NCBI GenBank assembly: GCA_902826155.1
Contig: CADEDU010000090.1
Location: 6,463 to 25,874, forward strand
Length of the DNA stretch: 19,412 nucleotides
Reading direction: 5' to 3'
From: an uncultured beta proteobacterium
Lineage (GTDB): Bacteria > Pseudomonadota > Gammaproteobacteria > Burkholderiales > SG8-39
Shown here: piece by piece, positions 7,407 to 14,922 of the stretch
How positions within the stretch are numbered: the first letter of the stretch is position 1
Layout: each line of letters opens with the position of its first letter
Translations under genes and position numbers: made by a program
Notes under the pieces: generated by a model
What the model was told of the DNA's origin: nothing
Database searches by the model: none
The model's input: only the letters and a program-made list of their open reading frames with translations

Positions 7407-7967
7407 TCAGGGCGCGCGGGTCGTCCGGCCCGGTTGCCACAGCACGTCGCCGCACCCGGCGTGACGATTGAGTGTCCGGCCGAGCACGAACAGCAGATCC
7501 GACAGACGGTTCAAGTACATGCGGGCGGCGGTGGAGATCGGCTCGGACTCGCCGAGCGCAACGAGGGAACGTTCGGCGCGCCGGCAGACGGTGCGCGCTT
7601 GATGCGCGGCCGCCGCCGCGCGCGAGCCGCCGGGCAGGATGAATTCCTTCAGCGGGGGCAGCTCGGCGTTGAAGGCATCGAGCAGCGATTCCAGCTGCAC
7701 GATGTGGCGGTCTTGCATCGCTGTGCGCCCCGGGATCGACAGCTCACCGCCGAGATCGAACAGATCGTGCTGCACGCCTTCCAAAGCTTCGCGCGCGGGG
7801 GCCGGGAGATCTTCCGCGAGCACCAGACCCAGCACGGAATTGAGCTCGTCGATGTCACCGATCGCGCCGATGCGCAGACTGCTTTTTGCCACCCGCGATC
7901 CGTCGCCCAGGCCGGTTTCGCCTGCATCGCCAGTGCGGGTGTAGATTTTCGAGAGCCGATGGCCCAT
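7407..7967 (-). CDS. PduO-type cob(I)alamin adenosyltransferase
   Basis: The 186-residue protein has the full PduO-family motif set: YTRTGDAGETGL (9-20, ATP-binding N-terminus), IGDIDELNSVLG (36-47), EFILPGG (108-114), CRRAERSLVAL (128-138) and YLNRLSDLLFVLGR (151-164). It transfers the 5'-deoxyadenosyl group from ATP to cob(I)alamin to give adenosylcobalamin in the cytoplasm. No cobalamin-dependent enzyme or other corrinoid gene is visible nearby. It heads a - strand series with the sigma and anti-sigma genes, probably co-transcribed with them (30-nt gap). The ATG at 7967 has no obvious Shine-Dalgarno. Confidence 0.93.
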   Translation of the reverse strand: MGHRLSKIYTRTGDAGETGLGDGSRVAKSSLRIGAIGDIDELNSVLGLVLAEDLPAPAREALEGVQHDLFDLGGELSIPGRTAMQDRHIVQLESLLDAFNAELPPLKEFILPGGSRAAAAAHQARTVCRRAERSLVALGESEPISTAARMYLNRLSDLLFVLGRTLNRHAGCGDVLWQPGRTTRAP

Positions 7968-8230
7968 ATCGCATCGCGCAGCGCAACGGAGGATCGCGGA
8001 CGACTATAGCACGCGCCTACTCACTGACTTGTTTACTGGCTCTCGCGTCCGCATGTCCGCATATTCGCTTGCGCGCGACGCGTCCTGTGCTTTGATCACG
8101 CGCCCGCTCGAATCCGATCAGCGCGGCTGGACGTAGAACGCTTTGCGCGCGCACGACGTCAAGCCCGTGCCGATCGGCATCGGGTGCGTCGAGATTGGCG
8201 AGCACCGACCGATCCAGCCCAGCCATCGAA
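7968..8230. other. Divergent intergenic region, 263 bp
   Basis: This is the longest non-coding gap, between the adenosyltransferase (-) and the diiron protein (+). On the - strand, TATAGT (8008 to 8003) could be a -10 box giving a roughly 29-nt leader, but no good -35 lies 16-18 nt upstream. On the + strand I find no convincing promoter. A - strand reading frame of 69 codons (8226 to 8017) fills most of it and has mixed GC-rich third positions but no ribosome site and no recognisable motif. A + strand TTG at 8195 would extend the diiron protein by 12 residues. Confidence 0.4.
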
Positions 8231-8893
8231 ATGTTCATACTGCCCGGCCGAAGTGAACGCATTGCCCGCGCCTTGATGGTCATCGAGGCCGGGGAGCGTC
8301 TGGCGCACTCGTGCGCCGAGCGTCAGCTCGGGCTGGCCATCCGGAATCCGCTGGACAGCTCGACGCAGTCATTTCTGCGGGAGCAGGCTCGGCAGGAGAG
8401 CCGGCACGCGAGTTACTTCGGCGCCGGCGTCCGTTTGTTCGGCGGTGCGGTAATGCCTACCGACCCCGCCGCGGCGCTCAGGCGCTATGCCGAGCGGCTC
8501 GATGCCGACCTGACGCGAGGCGCGCTGATCGCATCGCTGATCGGCATGCAGTGCGTGTTCGAGGCGTTGGGCGAGAGCGTGCTGAATGCGTTCGAGGACT
8601 CCTCCTCGCCGAAGGTGAAGCTGTTCGCCGAATTCCGCCGGCGCATCGCGCGCGAAGAAGCCACTCACCATGCGTTCGGCTTGCGTGCCGTGCGCATGCA
8701 CCTTCGTGCCGCGCCGTGGCAGCGTCCCGATGCGATCGATGCGGCCCGCTCGTACGCGACGTTGGGCGAAGCGATCCTGACGAGCAGCCTGCCGCTGTTT
8801 GCCGATCTAGGCGCCGATTGCGATGCGTGTACCGGGCAGTTCCGCGCCATGGTCGGTACCTCGATCGACAAGACCACGCTGGCGGCAGCTTGA
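8231..8893 (+). CDS. Ferritin-like diiron protein of unknown function
   Basis: I do not recognise a named subfamily. The 220-residue, mainly helical protein shows the four-helix diiron carboxylate pattern: E19/E22 in helix 1 (VIEAGERLAHS), E56xxH59 in helix 2 (QESRH), E111/E115 in helix 3 (VFEALGES) and E143xxH146 in helix 4 (REEATHH). This E, ExxH, E, ExxH spacing is that of ferritin-like oxidases and oxygenases. There is no signal peptide, so it is cytoplasmic. Its stop overlaps the TTG start of the next transferase in TTGA, implying translational coupling and a role in the same pathway. It might oxidise a pathway intermediate or protect it against peroxide, but that is inference. ATG 8231 is chosen over TTG 8195; neither has a clear ribosome site. 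Confidence 0.75.
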   Translation: MFILPGRSERIARALMVIEAGERLAHSCAERQLGLAIRNPLDSSTQSFLREQARQESRHASYFGAGVRLFGGAVMPTDPAAALRRYAERLDADLTRGALIASLIGMQCVFEALGESVLNAFEDSSSPKVKLFAEFRRRIAREEATHHAFGLRAVRMHLRAAPWQRPDAIDAARSYATLGEAILTSSLPLFADLGADCDACTGQFRAMVGTSIDKTTLAAA

Positions 8894-9579
8894 TCTCGAT
8901 CGTCATTCCGGCTCTGAACGAGGAACTCGCGCTGCCGGCAACGTTTGCCGCGCTCGCGCAGGCCATGCAGCGGGCCCAGGCCCGGCATACCGATTGCGAA
9001 GTGATCCTGGTCGATGGTGGCAGTACCGATCAAACCACTGCGCTGGCCTCGGCGGCGGGGGCGACGGTGATATGCGCACCGCGCGGCCGCGGCGTCCAGA
9101 TGCGTGCGGGGGCGCAGCATGCACGCGGCGAGTGGCTGCTGTTCCTTCACGCCGACACGCTGTTGTCGATCGACGCCCTGGAGCGGATCGCCATGCTGGG
9201 CAAGGACGTGTCGGCCGGCTGCTTCACGCATCGGTTCTCCGGCGAGGACTGGCGCCTGCGCTGGGTGTCGCGCGTCCATAACTATCGCTTCAGCCGGACC
9301 GGGGTGATCTACGGCGATCAGGCCATGTTCGTGCGTCGCGATCTATATGAGCGGGTCGGCGGATTCGACGACGTGGCGATGCTGGAGGACGTCGAGTTCA
9401 GCCAGCGGCTGCTGCAACACACCCGCCCGGTCATGCTGCCGGTGCAGGTGGTGACCGACTCGCGCAAATTTCTCGCGCATGGCGTGCTCCGCAGCTTCGC
9501 GAGATGTGTTGCGATTGTGATATGTTTCCGAGTGGGCTGGTCGATACCGGCGCGCAAGTTCTTCGAGCCGGTGCGCTAA
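8890..9579 (+). CDS. rSAM/selenodomain-associated transferase 2 (TIGR04283-type glycosyltransferase), copy A
   Basis: This 229-residue GT-A-fold family 2 glycosyltransferase starts at once with ISIVIPALNEE (2-12). It then has VILVDGGSTDQT (38-49), RGRGVQMRAGA (65-75), LLFLHADT (83-90, the DxD-like metal site), YGDQAMFVRR (141-150) and LEDVEFSQRL (165-174). This is the pattern of the family found beside ArsS-type radical SAM proteins and selenium-domain genes. The donor and acceptor are unknown; a sugar transfer in arsenosugar formation is a reasonable guess. The start is TTG at 8890, overlapping the previous stop by four bases; upstream codons in this frame are the shadow of the diiron gene. 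A C-terminal hydrophobic stretch (about 203-217) may touch the membrane. The radical SAM gene follows after 51 nt. Confidence 0.87.
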   Translation: MISIVIPALNEELALPATFAALAQAMQRAQARHTDCEVILVDGGSTDQTTALASAAGATVICAPRGRGVQMRAGAQHARGEWLLFLHADTLLSIDALERIAMLGKDVSAGCFTHRFSGEDWRLRWVSRVHNYRFSRTGVIYGDQAMFVRRDLYERVGGFDDVAMLEDVEFSQRLLQHTRPVMLPVQVVTDSRKFLAHGVLRSFARCVAIVICFRVGWSIPARKFFEPVR

Positions 9580-9630
9580 GCAAAACCAACACACGCAGAT
9601 CTCAGCCGAACCCCAAGGACCCGCCCGCTC

Positions 9631-10602
9631 ATGCACGCCACGCTCCCGCTGCTGCGCACGACTGAATTTCCCGCTTTGTCGCGCGGCAAGCTCGAAACGC
9701 TCCAGGTCAACCTGGGCTACAAGTGCAACCAGAGCTGTGTGCACTGTCATGTGAACGCCGGCCCGAATCGCACGGAGATGATGCAGACCGAGACGATCGA
9801 TCAGGTGCTGGCGCTGGCGCGCGCCGCGTGCGTGAAGTCGATCGATATCACCGGCGGGGCACCTGAGCTCAGTCCCGATTTCCGCCGACTCGTGCGCAGC
9901 GCGCGTCAAATGGGTATGCGCGTGATCGACCGCTGCAATCTCACGATCCTGCTCGAGCCGGGCCAGGAAGATCTCGCCGCGTTCCTGGCTGGGGAGCGGG
10001 TCGAGATCATCGCCTCGCTGCCGTGCTATCTCGAAGACAACGTCGATCGTCAACGTGGCAAGGGCGTCTATCAAGGCTCGATCGAAGGCCTGCGCCGGCT
10101 CAACGCTTTGGGCTACGGCCGAGCGGGCAGCGGCCTGGAGCTGAACCTCGTGTACAACCCGCAGGGGCCGGTGCTTCCCCCGCCGCAGCAGCAACTCGAG
10201 CACGACTACCGCCAGCACCTGGGCCAGTCGTTCGGCATCGAGTTCAATCATCTGTATACGCTGGCCAACATGCCGATCCAGCGGTTCGGCAGCATGCTGA
10301 TCTCCAAAGGGCAGTTCAACGCTTACATGCAGCTGCTGCGCGATGCCCATCGCGACGAGAATCTCGAATCGGTGATGTGCCGTTCCCTGGTCTCGATCGA
10401 CTGGCAGGGCTACGTGTACGACTGCGATTTCAACCAGATGCTCGATCTGCCGCTGCGGCTGGATGCGCGCTCGCGCAAGCGCGTGCACGTGAAGGATCTG
10501 ATCGAGCGCGATCTGACCGGCGCCTCGATCGCGATCGCCGATCACTGCTTCGGTTGCACCGCCGGACAGGGATCGAGCTGCGGCGGAGCCCTCGCCGCCT
10601 GA
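9631..10602 (+). CDS. arsS: ArsS-type radical SAM/Cys-rich protein (arsenosugar biosynthesis)
   Basis: This 323-residue radical SAM enzyme has the cluster motif C32-x3-C36-x2-C39 (GYKCNQSCVHCHVNAG), a GGAPELS glycine motif (about 76-82), a mid-protein Cys pair (MCRSL and YDCDF) and a C-terminal Cys-rich tail DHCFGCTAGQGSSCGGALAA. This matches the ArsS/TIGR04167 family. Characterised ArsS proteins attach a 5'-deoxyadenosyl group from SAM to a dimethylated arsenical, the step toward arsenosugars. Some family members carry selenocysteine in the tail; here all positions are ordinary TGC cysteine codons. The start at ATG 9631 follows AAGGAC. It sits between a TIGR04283 transferase and a phosphoesterase, the typical company of this family. 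An arsM methyltransferase is not visible in the window. Confidence 0.9.
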   Translation: MHATLPLLRTTEFPALSRGKLETLQVNLGYKCNQSCVHCHVNAGPNRTEMMQTETIDQVLALARAACVKSIDITGGAPELSPDFRRLVRSARQMGMRVIDRCNLTILLEPGQEDLAAFLAGERVEIIASLPCYLEDNVDRQRGKGVYQGSIEGLRRLNALGYGRAGSGLELNLVYNPQGPVLPPPQQQLEHDYRQHLGQSFGIEFNHLYTLANMPIQRFGSMLISKGQFNAYMQLLRDAHRDENLESVMCRSLVSIDWQGYVYDCDFNQMLDLPLRLDARSRKRVHVKDLIERDLTGASIAIADHCFGCTAGQGSSCGGALAA

Positions 10603-10642
10603 GCTGACGCACGAACGCCAGAGCGATCCACGCCAGCCATCG

Positions 10643-11665
10643 ATGAGCGCATCGGCCCAGCAGATCAACCGATCGCTGCCCGGCCAAGGTCTGCCCGACG
10701 CTCACGCTGCGCCGGTCGACGCACCCACGCCAGGCCGCTCCTGTCCGATCGCATATCGCTACGCGCCGAGTGTGTTCCGTGGTGCGGCCGATTGGCACTG
10801 CGACACGCTGTTCGTCGTCGGCGGTTTGTACGGCAATCCGTTCGCGTTGCAGGCGTTGCTCGATCGAGTCGGGCGCGAACCCGGACCGGTGCAGATCGTG
10901 TTCAACGGTGATTTCCACTGGTTCGACATCGATCCGTCGACGTTCGATCGCCTCGATCGTGCCGTGCAATCTCATGGCGCGTTGCGGGGCAATGTCGAGA
11001 CCGAACTGGCAAGCGCCTCCGATCAGGCGGGTTGCGGATGCGGCTATCCGGAGTGGGTGTCCGATGCCGAGGTGGCCCGCTCCAACACGATCATCGAGCG
11101 GTTGCGCGTCACGGCGCAGCGCGATGCGGATCGGCTGTCGCGGTTGGCCGCGCTGCCGATGCATGGCGTCGCGCAGGTGGGCGACGCGCGAATCGGCATC
11201 GTCCACGGTGATTGCTGGTCGCTCGCCGGCTGGTCGTTCGCGCAGGAGAAGCTGGATACCGAGGCGCTCGCGATCGCGGCGGCATTTGACGATGCGCGTG
11301 TCGACGTATTTGCGTCCAGCCACACCTGTCTGCCGGTGGGTCAGGCGTTTGCCGCCCAATCCGGCGCGGGCCTGCTCATCAACAACGGCGCGGCCGGCAT
11401 GCCCAATTTCGCCGGGACGGGCTTCGGGCTGGTCAGCCGAATCGCGCTCACTGCCGCGCCCGACGCGCTGTATCGCGCCAGGCATCAGGACGTGTTCATC
11501 GAATCGTTACCGATTCGGTACGACCACGAGAGCTGGCTGGAGCAGTTTCGCGCCTGGTGGCCGAGCGGTTCCCCCGCATCCGATTCGTATCTGCGGCGTA
11601 TAAGCGAGGGGCCGGCCTATCGGCTGGCGCAAGCGGTCCGCAAGGGGTTCGCGCTCGTCACCTGA
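10643..11665 (+). CDS. Calcineurin-like metallophosphoesterase-fold protein with altered first metal motif
   Basis: The 340-residue protein follows the MJ0936/YfcE-like phosphoesterase order. It has LFVVGGLYGNPFALQALL (56-72) in place of the usual SDxHGN motif, FNGD (87-90), ALRGNVE (113-119), GIVHGD (185-190), SSHTCLPV (225-232, for GHTH) and LINNGAAGMPN (245-255, for NPGS). The first motif has G and Y where metal-binding D and H are expected, so one metal site may be lost or rebuilt. A CGCGYPEW stretch (131-138) is a possible extra metal or redox site. An N-terminal extension (1-45) is not part of the fold. It follows arsS by 40 nt and probably removes a phosphate or pyrophosphate from a nucleotide-like intermediate, by context only. 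ATG 10643 lacks a clear Shine-Dalgarno. A hairpin follows it. Confidence 0.78.
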   Translation: MSASAQQINRSLPGQGLPDAHAAPVDAPTPGRSCPIAYRYAPSVFRGAADWHCDTLFVVGGLYGNPFALQALLDRVGREPGPVQIVFNGDFHWFDIDPSTFDRLDRAVQSHGALRGNVETELASASDQAGCGCGYPEWVSDAEVARSNTIIERLRVTAQRDADRLSRLAALPMHGVAQVGDARIGIVHGDCWSLAGWSFAQEKLDTEALAIAAAFDDARVDVFASSHTCLPVGQAFAAQSGAGLLINNGAAGMPNFAGTGFGLVSRIALTAAPDALYRARHQDVFIESLPIRYDHESWLEQFRAWWPSGSPASDSYLRRISEGPAYRLAQAVRKGFALVT

Positions 11666-11680
11666 GACGACGCCCCGCTC

Positions 11681-11705
11681 GGTGGAAGGGGCCAACCCTT
11701 CCGCC
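11681..11705. other. Intergenic hairpin without U-tract
   Basis: GGTGGAAGGG pairs with CCCTTCCGCC around a GCCAA loop. The stem is ten pairs with one T-G wobble, the inner seven perfect. No T run follows on either strand, so it is not a standard intrinsic terminator. It may be a 3' mRNA stabiliser or attenuator between the phosphoesterase and the VTT-reductase gene. Confidence 0.45.
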
Positions 11706-11760
11706 GCCCCGAATGAACAATTGACCCCGCATCACCTCGCCAGGTCATGCGAAGGTTGCC

Positions 11761-11767
11761 GAGGAGG
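11761..11767 (+). promoter_or_regulatory. Strong Shine-Dalgarno of the VTT-reductase fusion
   Basis: GAGGAGG lies 5 nt before ATG 11773. It is the strongest ribosome site in the array, suggesting high or independent translation after the 107-nt gap. Confidence 0.7.
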
Positions 11768-11772
11768 ACGTC

Positions 11773-13965
11773 ATGTCGAAGGGCAAGCTGTTGCTGCTGG
11801 TCGTACTCGCGATTCTGATCGGCGCATTCTTCTACTTCGATCTGCGCCAGTACCTCACGCTGGAATTCTTCAAGTCGAAGCAGGCCGAACTCGAGGCCTA
11901 CTACGCCGCCAATCCGCTCAAGACGATCGGCATCTACTTCGTGCTCTACGTGGCGATGGCGGCGTTGTCGCTGCCCGGGGCCGCCTTGACCACACTGGTG
12001 GGCGGTGCGTTGTTCGGGTTGGTGGTCGGCGTGCTGGTGGTGTCGTTCGCTTCGTCGATCGGCGCCACGCTCGCGTTCCTGACCAGCCGTTATCTGCTGC
12101 GCGATGCGATCCAGTCGCGCTACGGCGAGCGGCTGAAGGCGCTGAACGAAGGCATCGCCAAGGATGGCCCGTTTTACCTGTTCACCATCCGCATGATTCC
12201 GGCGATACCGTTTTTCGTCGTGAACCTGGTGATGGGGCTCACGCCGATCAAGACCCGGACGTTCTACTGGGTGAGCCAGCTGGGCATGTTCCTGGGCACG
12301 ATCGTGTTCGTGAATGCCGGCACGCAGATCGCCCGTATCGAAACGCTCGGCGGCATCCTCTCGCCGCGCATCGTCTTGGCGTTCGTGTTGCTCGCGCTGC
12401 TCGGCCTGATCTCCAAACGCGTGGTCGACCTGATCAAGGCGCGCAAGGTCTACGCCAAATGGCGCCATCTCAAGCCGGCTTCGTTCGATCGCAATCTCGT
12501 GGTGATCGGCGCGGGCTCGGCCGGCCTGGTCTCGTCGTATATCGCCGCCGCGGTGAAATCCAAGGTCACGCTGATCGAGCGCCACAAGATGGGCGGCGAT
12601 TGCCTGAACACCGGCTGCGTGCCTTCAAAGGCGCTGATCCGCTCGGCGAAGCTGCTCTCGCACGTGCGCCGCGCCAAGGAACTGGGCATCAAGGGCGCTT
12701 CGGCGCAGTTCGATTTCGCCGACGTGATGGATCGGGTCAAGCGGGTCATCGGCCATGTCGAGCCGCACGATTCGGTGGAGCGCTATAGCGGGCTGGGCGT
12801 GGACTGCCTGGCGGGGGAGGCGAAGATCACCTCGCCCTGGCACGTCGAAGTGAAAACCGCTGCGGGCGTGAAAACGCTTTCCACCCGCGCGATCGTGGTG
12901 GCGACCGGCGCGCGTCCGTTCGTGCCGCCGATTCCCGGCATCGATCAGGTCGGTTGTCTCACCTCCGACTCGGTGTGGGGTCTGCGCGAGCTGCCCAAGC
13001 GGATCGTGGTGCTGGGGGGCGGGCCGATCGGTTCGGAGCTGACGCAGTGCTTCGCACGATTCGGTGCGCAGGTGACCCAGGTGGAGATGCTGCCGCGCAT
13101 CCTGATCCGCGAAGATCCCGAGGTCTCCGAACTGGTCATGAAGCGCTTCCGCGAGGAAGGCGTGAACGTGCTGGTGAACCACAAGGCCAAGGAGTTCCGG
13201 ATCGAGAACGGCGAGAAGGTGCTGATCGCCGAAACCGACGGGCGTGAGGTACGCATTGCGTTCGATGCGCTGCTGTGCGCGGTGGGTCGCGTTGCCAATA
13301 CCGCCGGCTTCGGTCTGGAAGAGCTCGGCATCCCGACCACGAAGGCGCGCACGGTCGAGGTCAACGAGTATTTGCAGACCATCTATCCGAACATCACCGC
13401 CTGCGGCGATGTGGCCGGGCCGTACCAGTTCACCCACACCGCGGGCCATCAAGCCTACTTCGCCGCCTCGAACGCCCTGTTCGGCTGGCTGTGGCGGCAG
13501 AAGGCCGACTATTCGGTCATTCCGTGGGCCACGTTCACCGATCCGGAAGTGGCGCGCGTGGGCCTGAATGAAACCGAGGCGAAGGAGCGCAACATCGCCT
13601 ACGAGGCGACGGTCTACGGCATCGACGATCTCGACCGCGCGATCGCCGACGAGGAGGCGCACGGCTTCGTGAAGGTGCTGACCGTCCCGGGCAAGGATCG
13701 CATCCTCGGGGTCACCATCGTCGGTGAGCACGCGGGCGACCTGATCGCCGAGTTCGTCAGTGCGATGCGTCACGGTCTGGGCCTGAACAAGATCATGAGC
13801 ACGATCCACATTTACCCGACGCTCGCAGAAGCGAATAAATTCGCCGCCGGCGTGTGGAAGCGCAATCACGCGCCGCAAGGGGTGCTCGCGTGGCTGGAGC
13901 GGCTTCACAATTGGCGCCGTGGTGCGAGCACGACGACGCCAATTGCACAACAGGCGCGCGGTTGA
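11773..13965 (+). CDS. VTT/TMEM64 (DedA-like) membrane domain fused to flavoprotein disulfide reductase
   Basis: The 730-residue fusion has two parts. Residues 1-220 form a TVP38/TMEM64 (VTT) membrane domain with about five or six hydrophobic segments, YVAMAALSLPGAAL (59-72) and the FTIRMIPAIPF motif (137-147). Residues 240-710 form a class I pyridine nucleotide-disulfide oxidoreductase. That part has the FAD loop GAGSAG (246-251), the redox pair Cys277/Cys282 in GGDCLNTGCVPSK, an ATGA motif (377-380), the NAD(P) loop GGGPIG (415-420), TACGDVAG (542-549) and the C-terminal dimer motif HIYPTLAE (679-686) with its catalytic His. It resembles mercuric reductases in sequence but lacks the N-terminal heavy-metal domain and the C-terminal vicinal cysteine pair of MerA, so mercury is an unlikely substrate. 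It could reduce a disulfide or a quinone-like acceptor at the membrane. The strong ribosome site supports the start. Confidence 0.9.
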   Translation: MSKGKLLLLVVLAILIGAFFYFDLRQYLTLEFFKSKQAELEAYYAANPLKTIGIYFVLYVAMAALSLPGAALTTLVGGALFGLVVGVLVVSFASSIGATLAFLTSRYLLRDAIQSRYGERLKALNEGIAKDGPFYLFTIRMIPAIPFFVVNLVMGLTPIKTRTFYWVSQLGMFLGTIVFVNAGTQIARIETLGGILSPRIVLAFVLLALLGLISKRVVDLIKARKVYAKWRHLKPASFDRNLVVIGAGSAGLVSSYIAAAVKSKVTLIERHKMGGDCLNTGCVPSKALIRSAKLLSHVRRAKELGIKGASAQFDFADVMDRVKRVIGHVEPHDSVERYSGLGVDCLAGEAKITSPWHVEVKTAAGVKTLSTRAIVVATGARPFVPPIPGIDQVGCLTSDSVWGLRELPKRIVVLGGGPIGSELTQCFARFGAQVTQVEMLPRILIREDPEVSELVMKRFREEGVNVLVNHKAKEFRIENGEKVLIAETDGREVRIAFDALLCAVGRVANTAGFGLEELGIPTTKARTVEVNEYLQTIYPNITACGDVAGPYQFTHTAGHQAYFAASNALFGWLWRQKADYSVIPWATFTDPEVARVGLNETEAKERNIAYEATVYGIDDLDRAIADEEAHGFVKVLTVPGKDRILGVTIVGEHAGDLIAEFVSAMRHGLGLNKIMSTIHIYPTLAEANKFAAGVWKRNHAPQGVLAWLERLHNWRRGASTTTPIAQQARG

Positions 13966-14057
13966 GGCGGCCTGGCGAATCCGACCGGCCGCTTTGACCG
14001 TATTGGGAGGCGAGGGCGCGTGCGCCATCCCACCATCTCGAATCGAAGGAAAAGTCG

Positions 14058-14888
14058 ATGAATCGCTTGAAGTTCTTGCTGGTCGTGTGGACCCTCGGGG
14101 TGCTCGGCCTGATGAGCGTGGCCGGCGCCGCCCGCGCGCAGTTCGACCATAACCACGCCGCTTTCACCGCACTGCTCAAGAAGCACGTCGTGCTGGTCGA
14201 CGGCGGCAAGGCCTCGAAAGTCCGCTACGGCGAGCTGAAGAACGAACGCGCCCAGCTCAAGGCGTATCTCGACAACCTGAGCAAGGTGGGCGAGGCCGAG
14301 TTCAAGGGCTGGTCCAAGCCGCAGCAGCTGGCGTTCCTCATGAACGTGTACAACGCCTGGACCCTCGAGCTGATCCTCACCCGCTACCCCGATCTCAAAT
14401 CGATCCGCGACTTCGGCTACATCCCGCGCATCAACAGCGTCTGGGACAAGTACACCTTCCCGCTGCTGGGCAAAGACGGCACGCTGAACGGCGTCGAGCA
14501 CGGCATGATCCGGGCGGCCGGCGTGTACGACGATCCGCGCATCCATTTCGCGGTCAACTGCGCCTCGATCGGCTGTCCGATGCTTCGCGAAGAGGCCTTC
14601 GTTGCCGACAGGCTCGACCAGCAGCTCGACGAGCAGGCGATGCGCTTCCTGTCCGATCGCAGCCGCAATCGCGTGAATGCGCAGGGCGAGCTCGAGGTCT
14701 CGAAGATCTTCGACTGGTACAAGGGCGACTTCAACAAGGGCCTCAAAGGCATCAAGTCATCGGAAGCCTTCTTCGCCCGGTTCGCCAAGCAGCTCACCGA
14801 CAATCCAGAACATCAGGCGGCGGTGCGCGACGGCAAGGCGAGCATTCGCTACCTCGACTACGACTGGTCACTGAACGTTGCCAAGTAG
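14058..14888 (+). CDS. Secreted DUF547 protein
   Basis: The 276-residue protein has a clear signal peptide (1-27, hydrophobic 5-22, cleavage at ARA-Q), so it is periplasmic or exported. The DUF547 core shows LAFLMNVYNAWTL (91-103), IHFAVNCASIGCP (162-174) with Cys168 and Cys173, and LEVSKIFDWYKGDF (212-225). The conserved His163/Cys residues hint at an enzyme, but no reaction is established that I can name. AAGGA at 14046-14050 is well placed for ATG 14058. It lies 92 nt after the VTT-reductase gene and 34 nt before the second TIGR04283 transferase, a combination that suggests processing or transport of the array's product at the envelope. Confidence 0.88.
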   Translation: MNRLKFLLVVWTLGVLGLMSVAGAARAQFDHNHAAFTALLKKHVVLVDGGKASKVRYGELKNERAQLKAYLDNLSKVGEAEFKGWSKPQQLAFLMNVYNAWTLELILTRYPDLKSIRDFGYIPRINSVWDKYTFPLLGKDGTLNGVEHGMIRAAGVYDDPRIHFAVNCASIGCPMLREEAFVADRLDQQLDEQAMRFLSDRSRNRVNAQGELEVSKIFDWYKGDFNKGLKGIKSSEAFFARFAKQLTDNPEHQAAVRDGKASIRYLDYDWSLNVAK

Positions 14889-14922
14889 CGATCGTCCCCG
14901 CGCCCCGCATACCGTACCGACG

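Noticed and set aside
9343..10668. 441-codon open frame on the - strand
   Set aside because: It is antisense to arsS, whose radical SAM motifs are unmistakable. The composition is that of a shadow frame.
11773..13965. Mercuric reductase (merA)
   Set aside because: The redox pair matches, but there is no N-terminal heavy-metal domain, no C-terminal vicinal cysteine pair and no mer genes nearby. An N-terminal VTT membrane domain is present instead.
12625..14028. 467-codon open frame on the - strand
   Set aside because: It is antisense to the flavoreductase domain with all motifs intact on the + strand. The product is His/Arg/Gln-rich with no recognisable domain.
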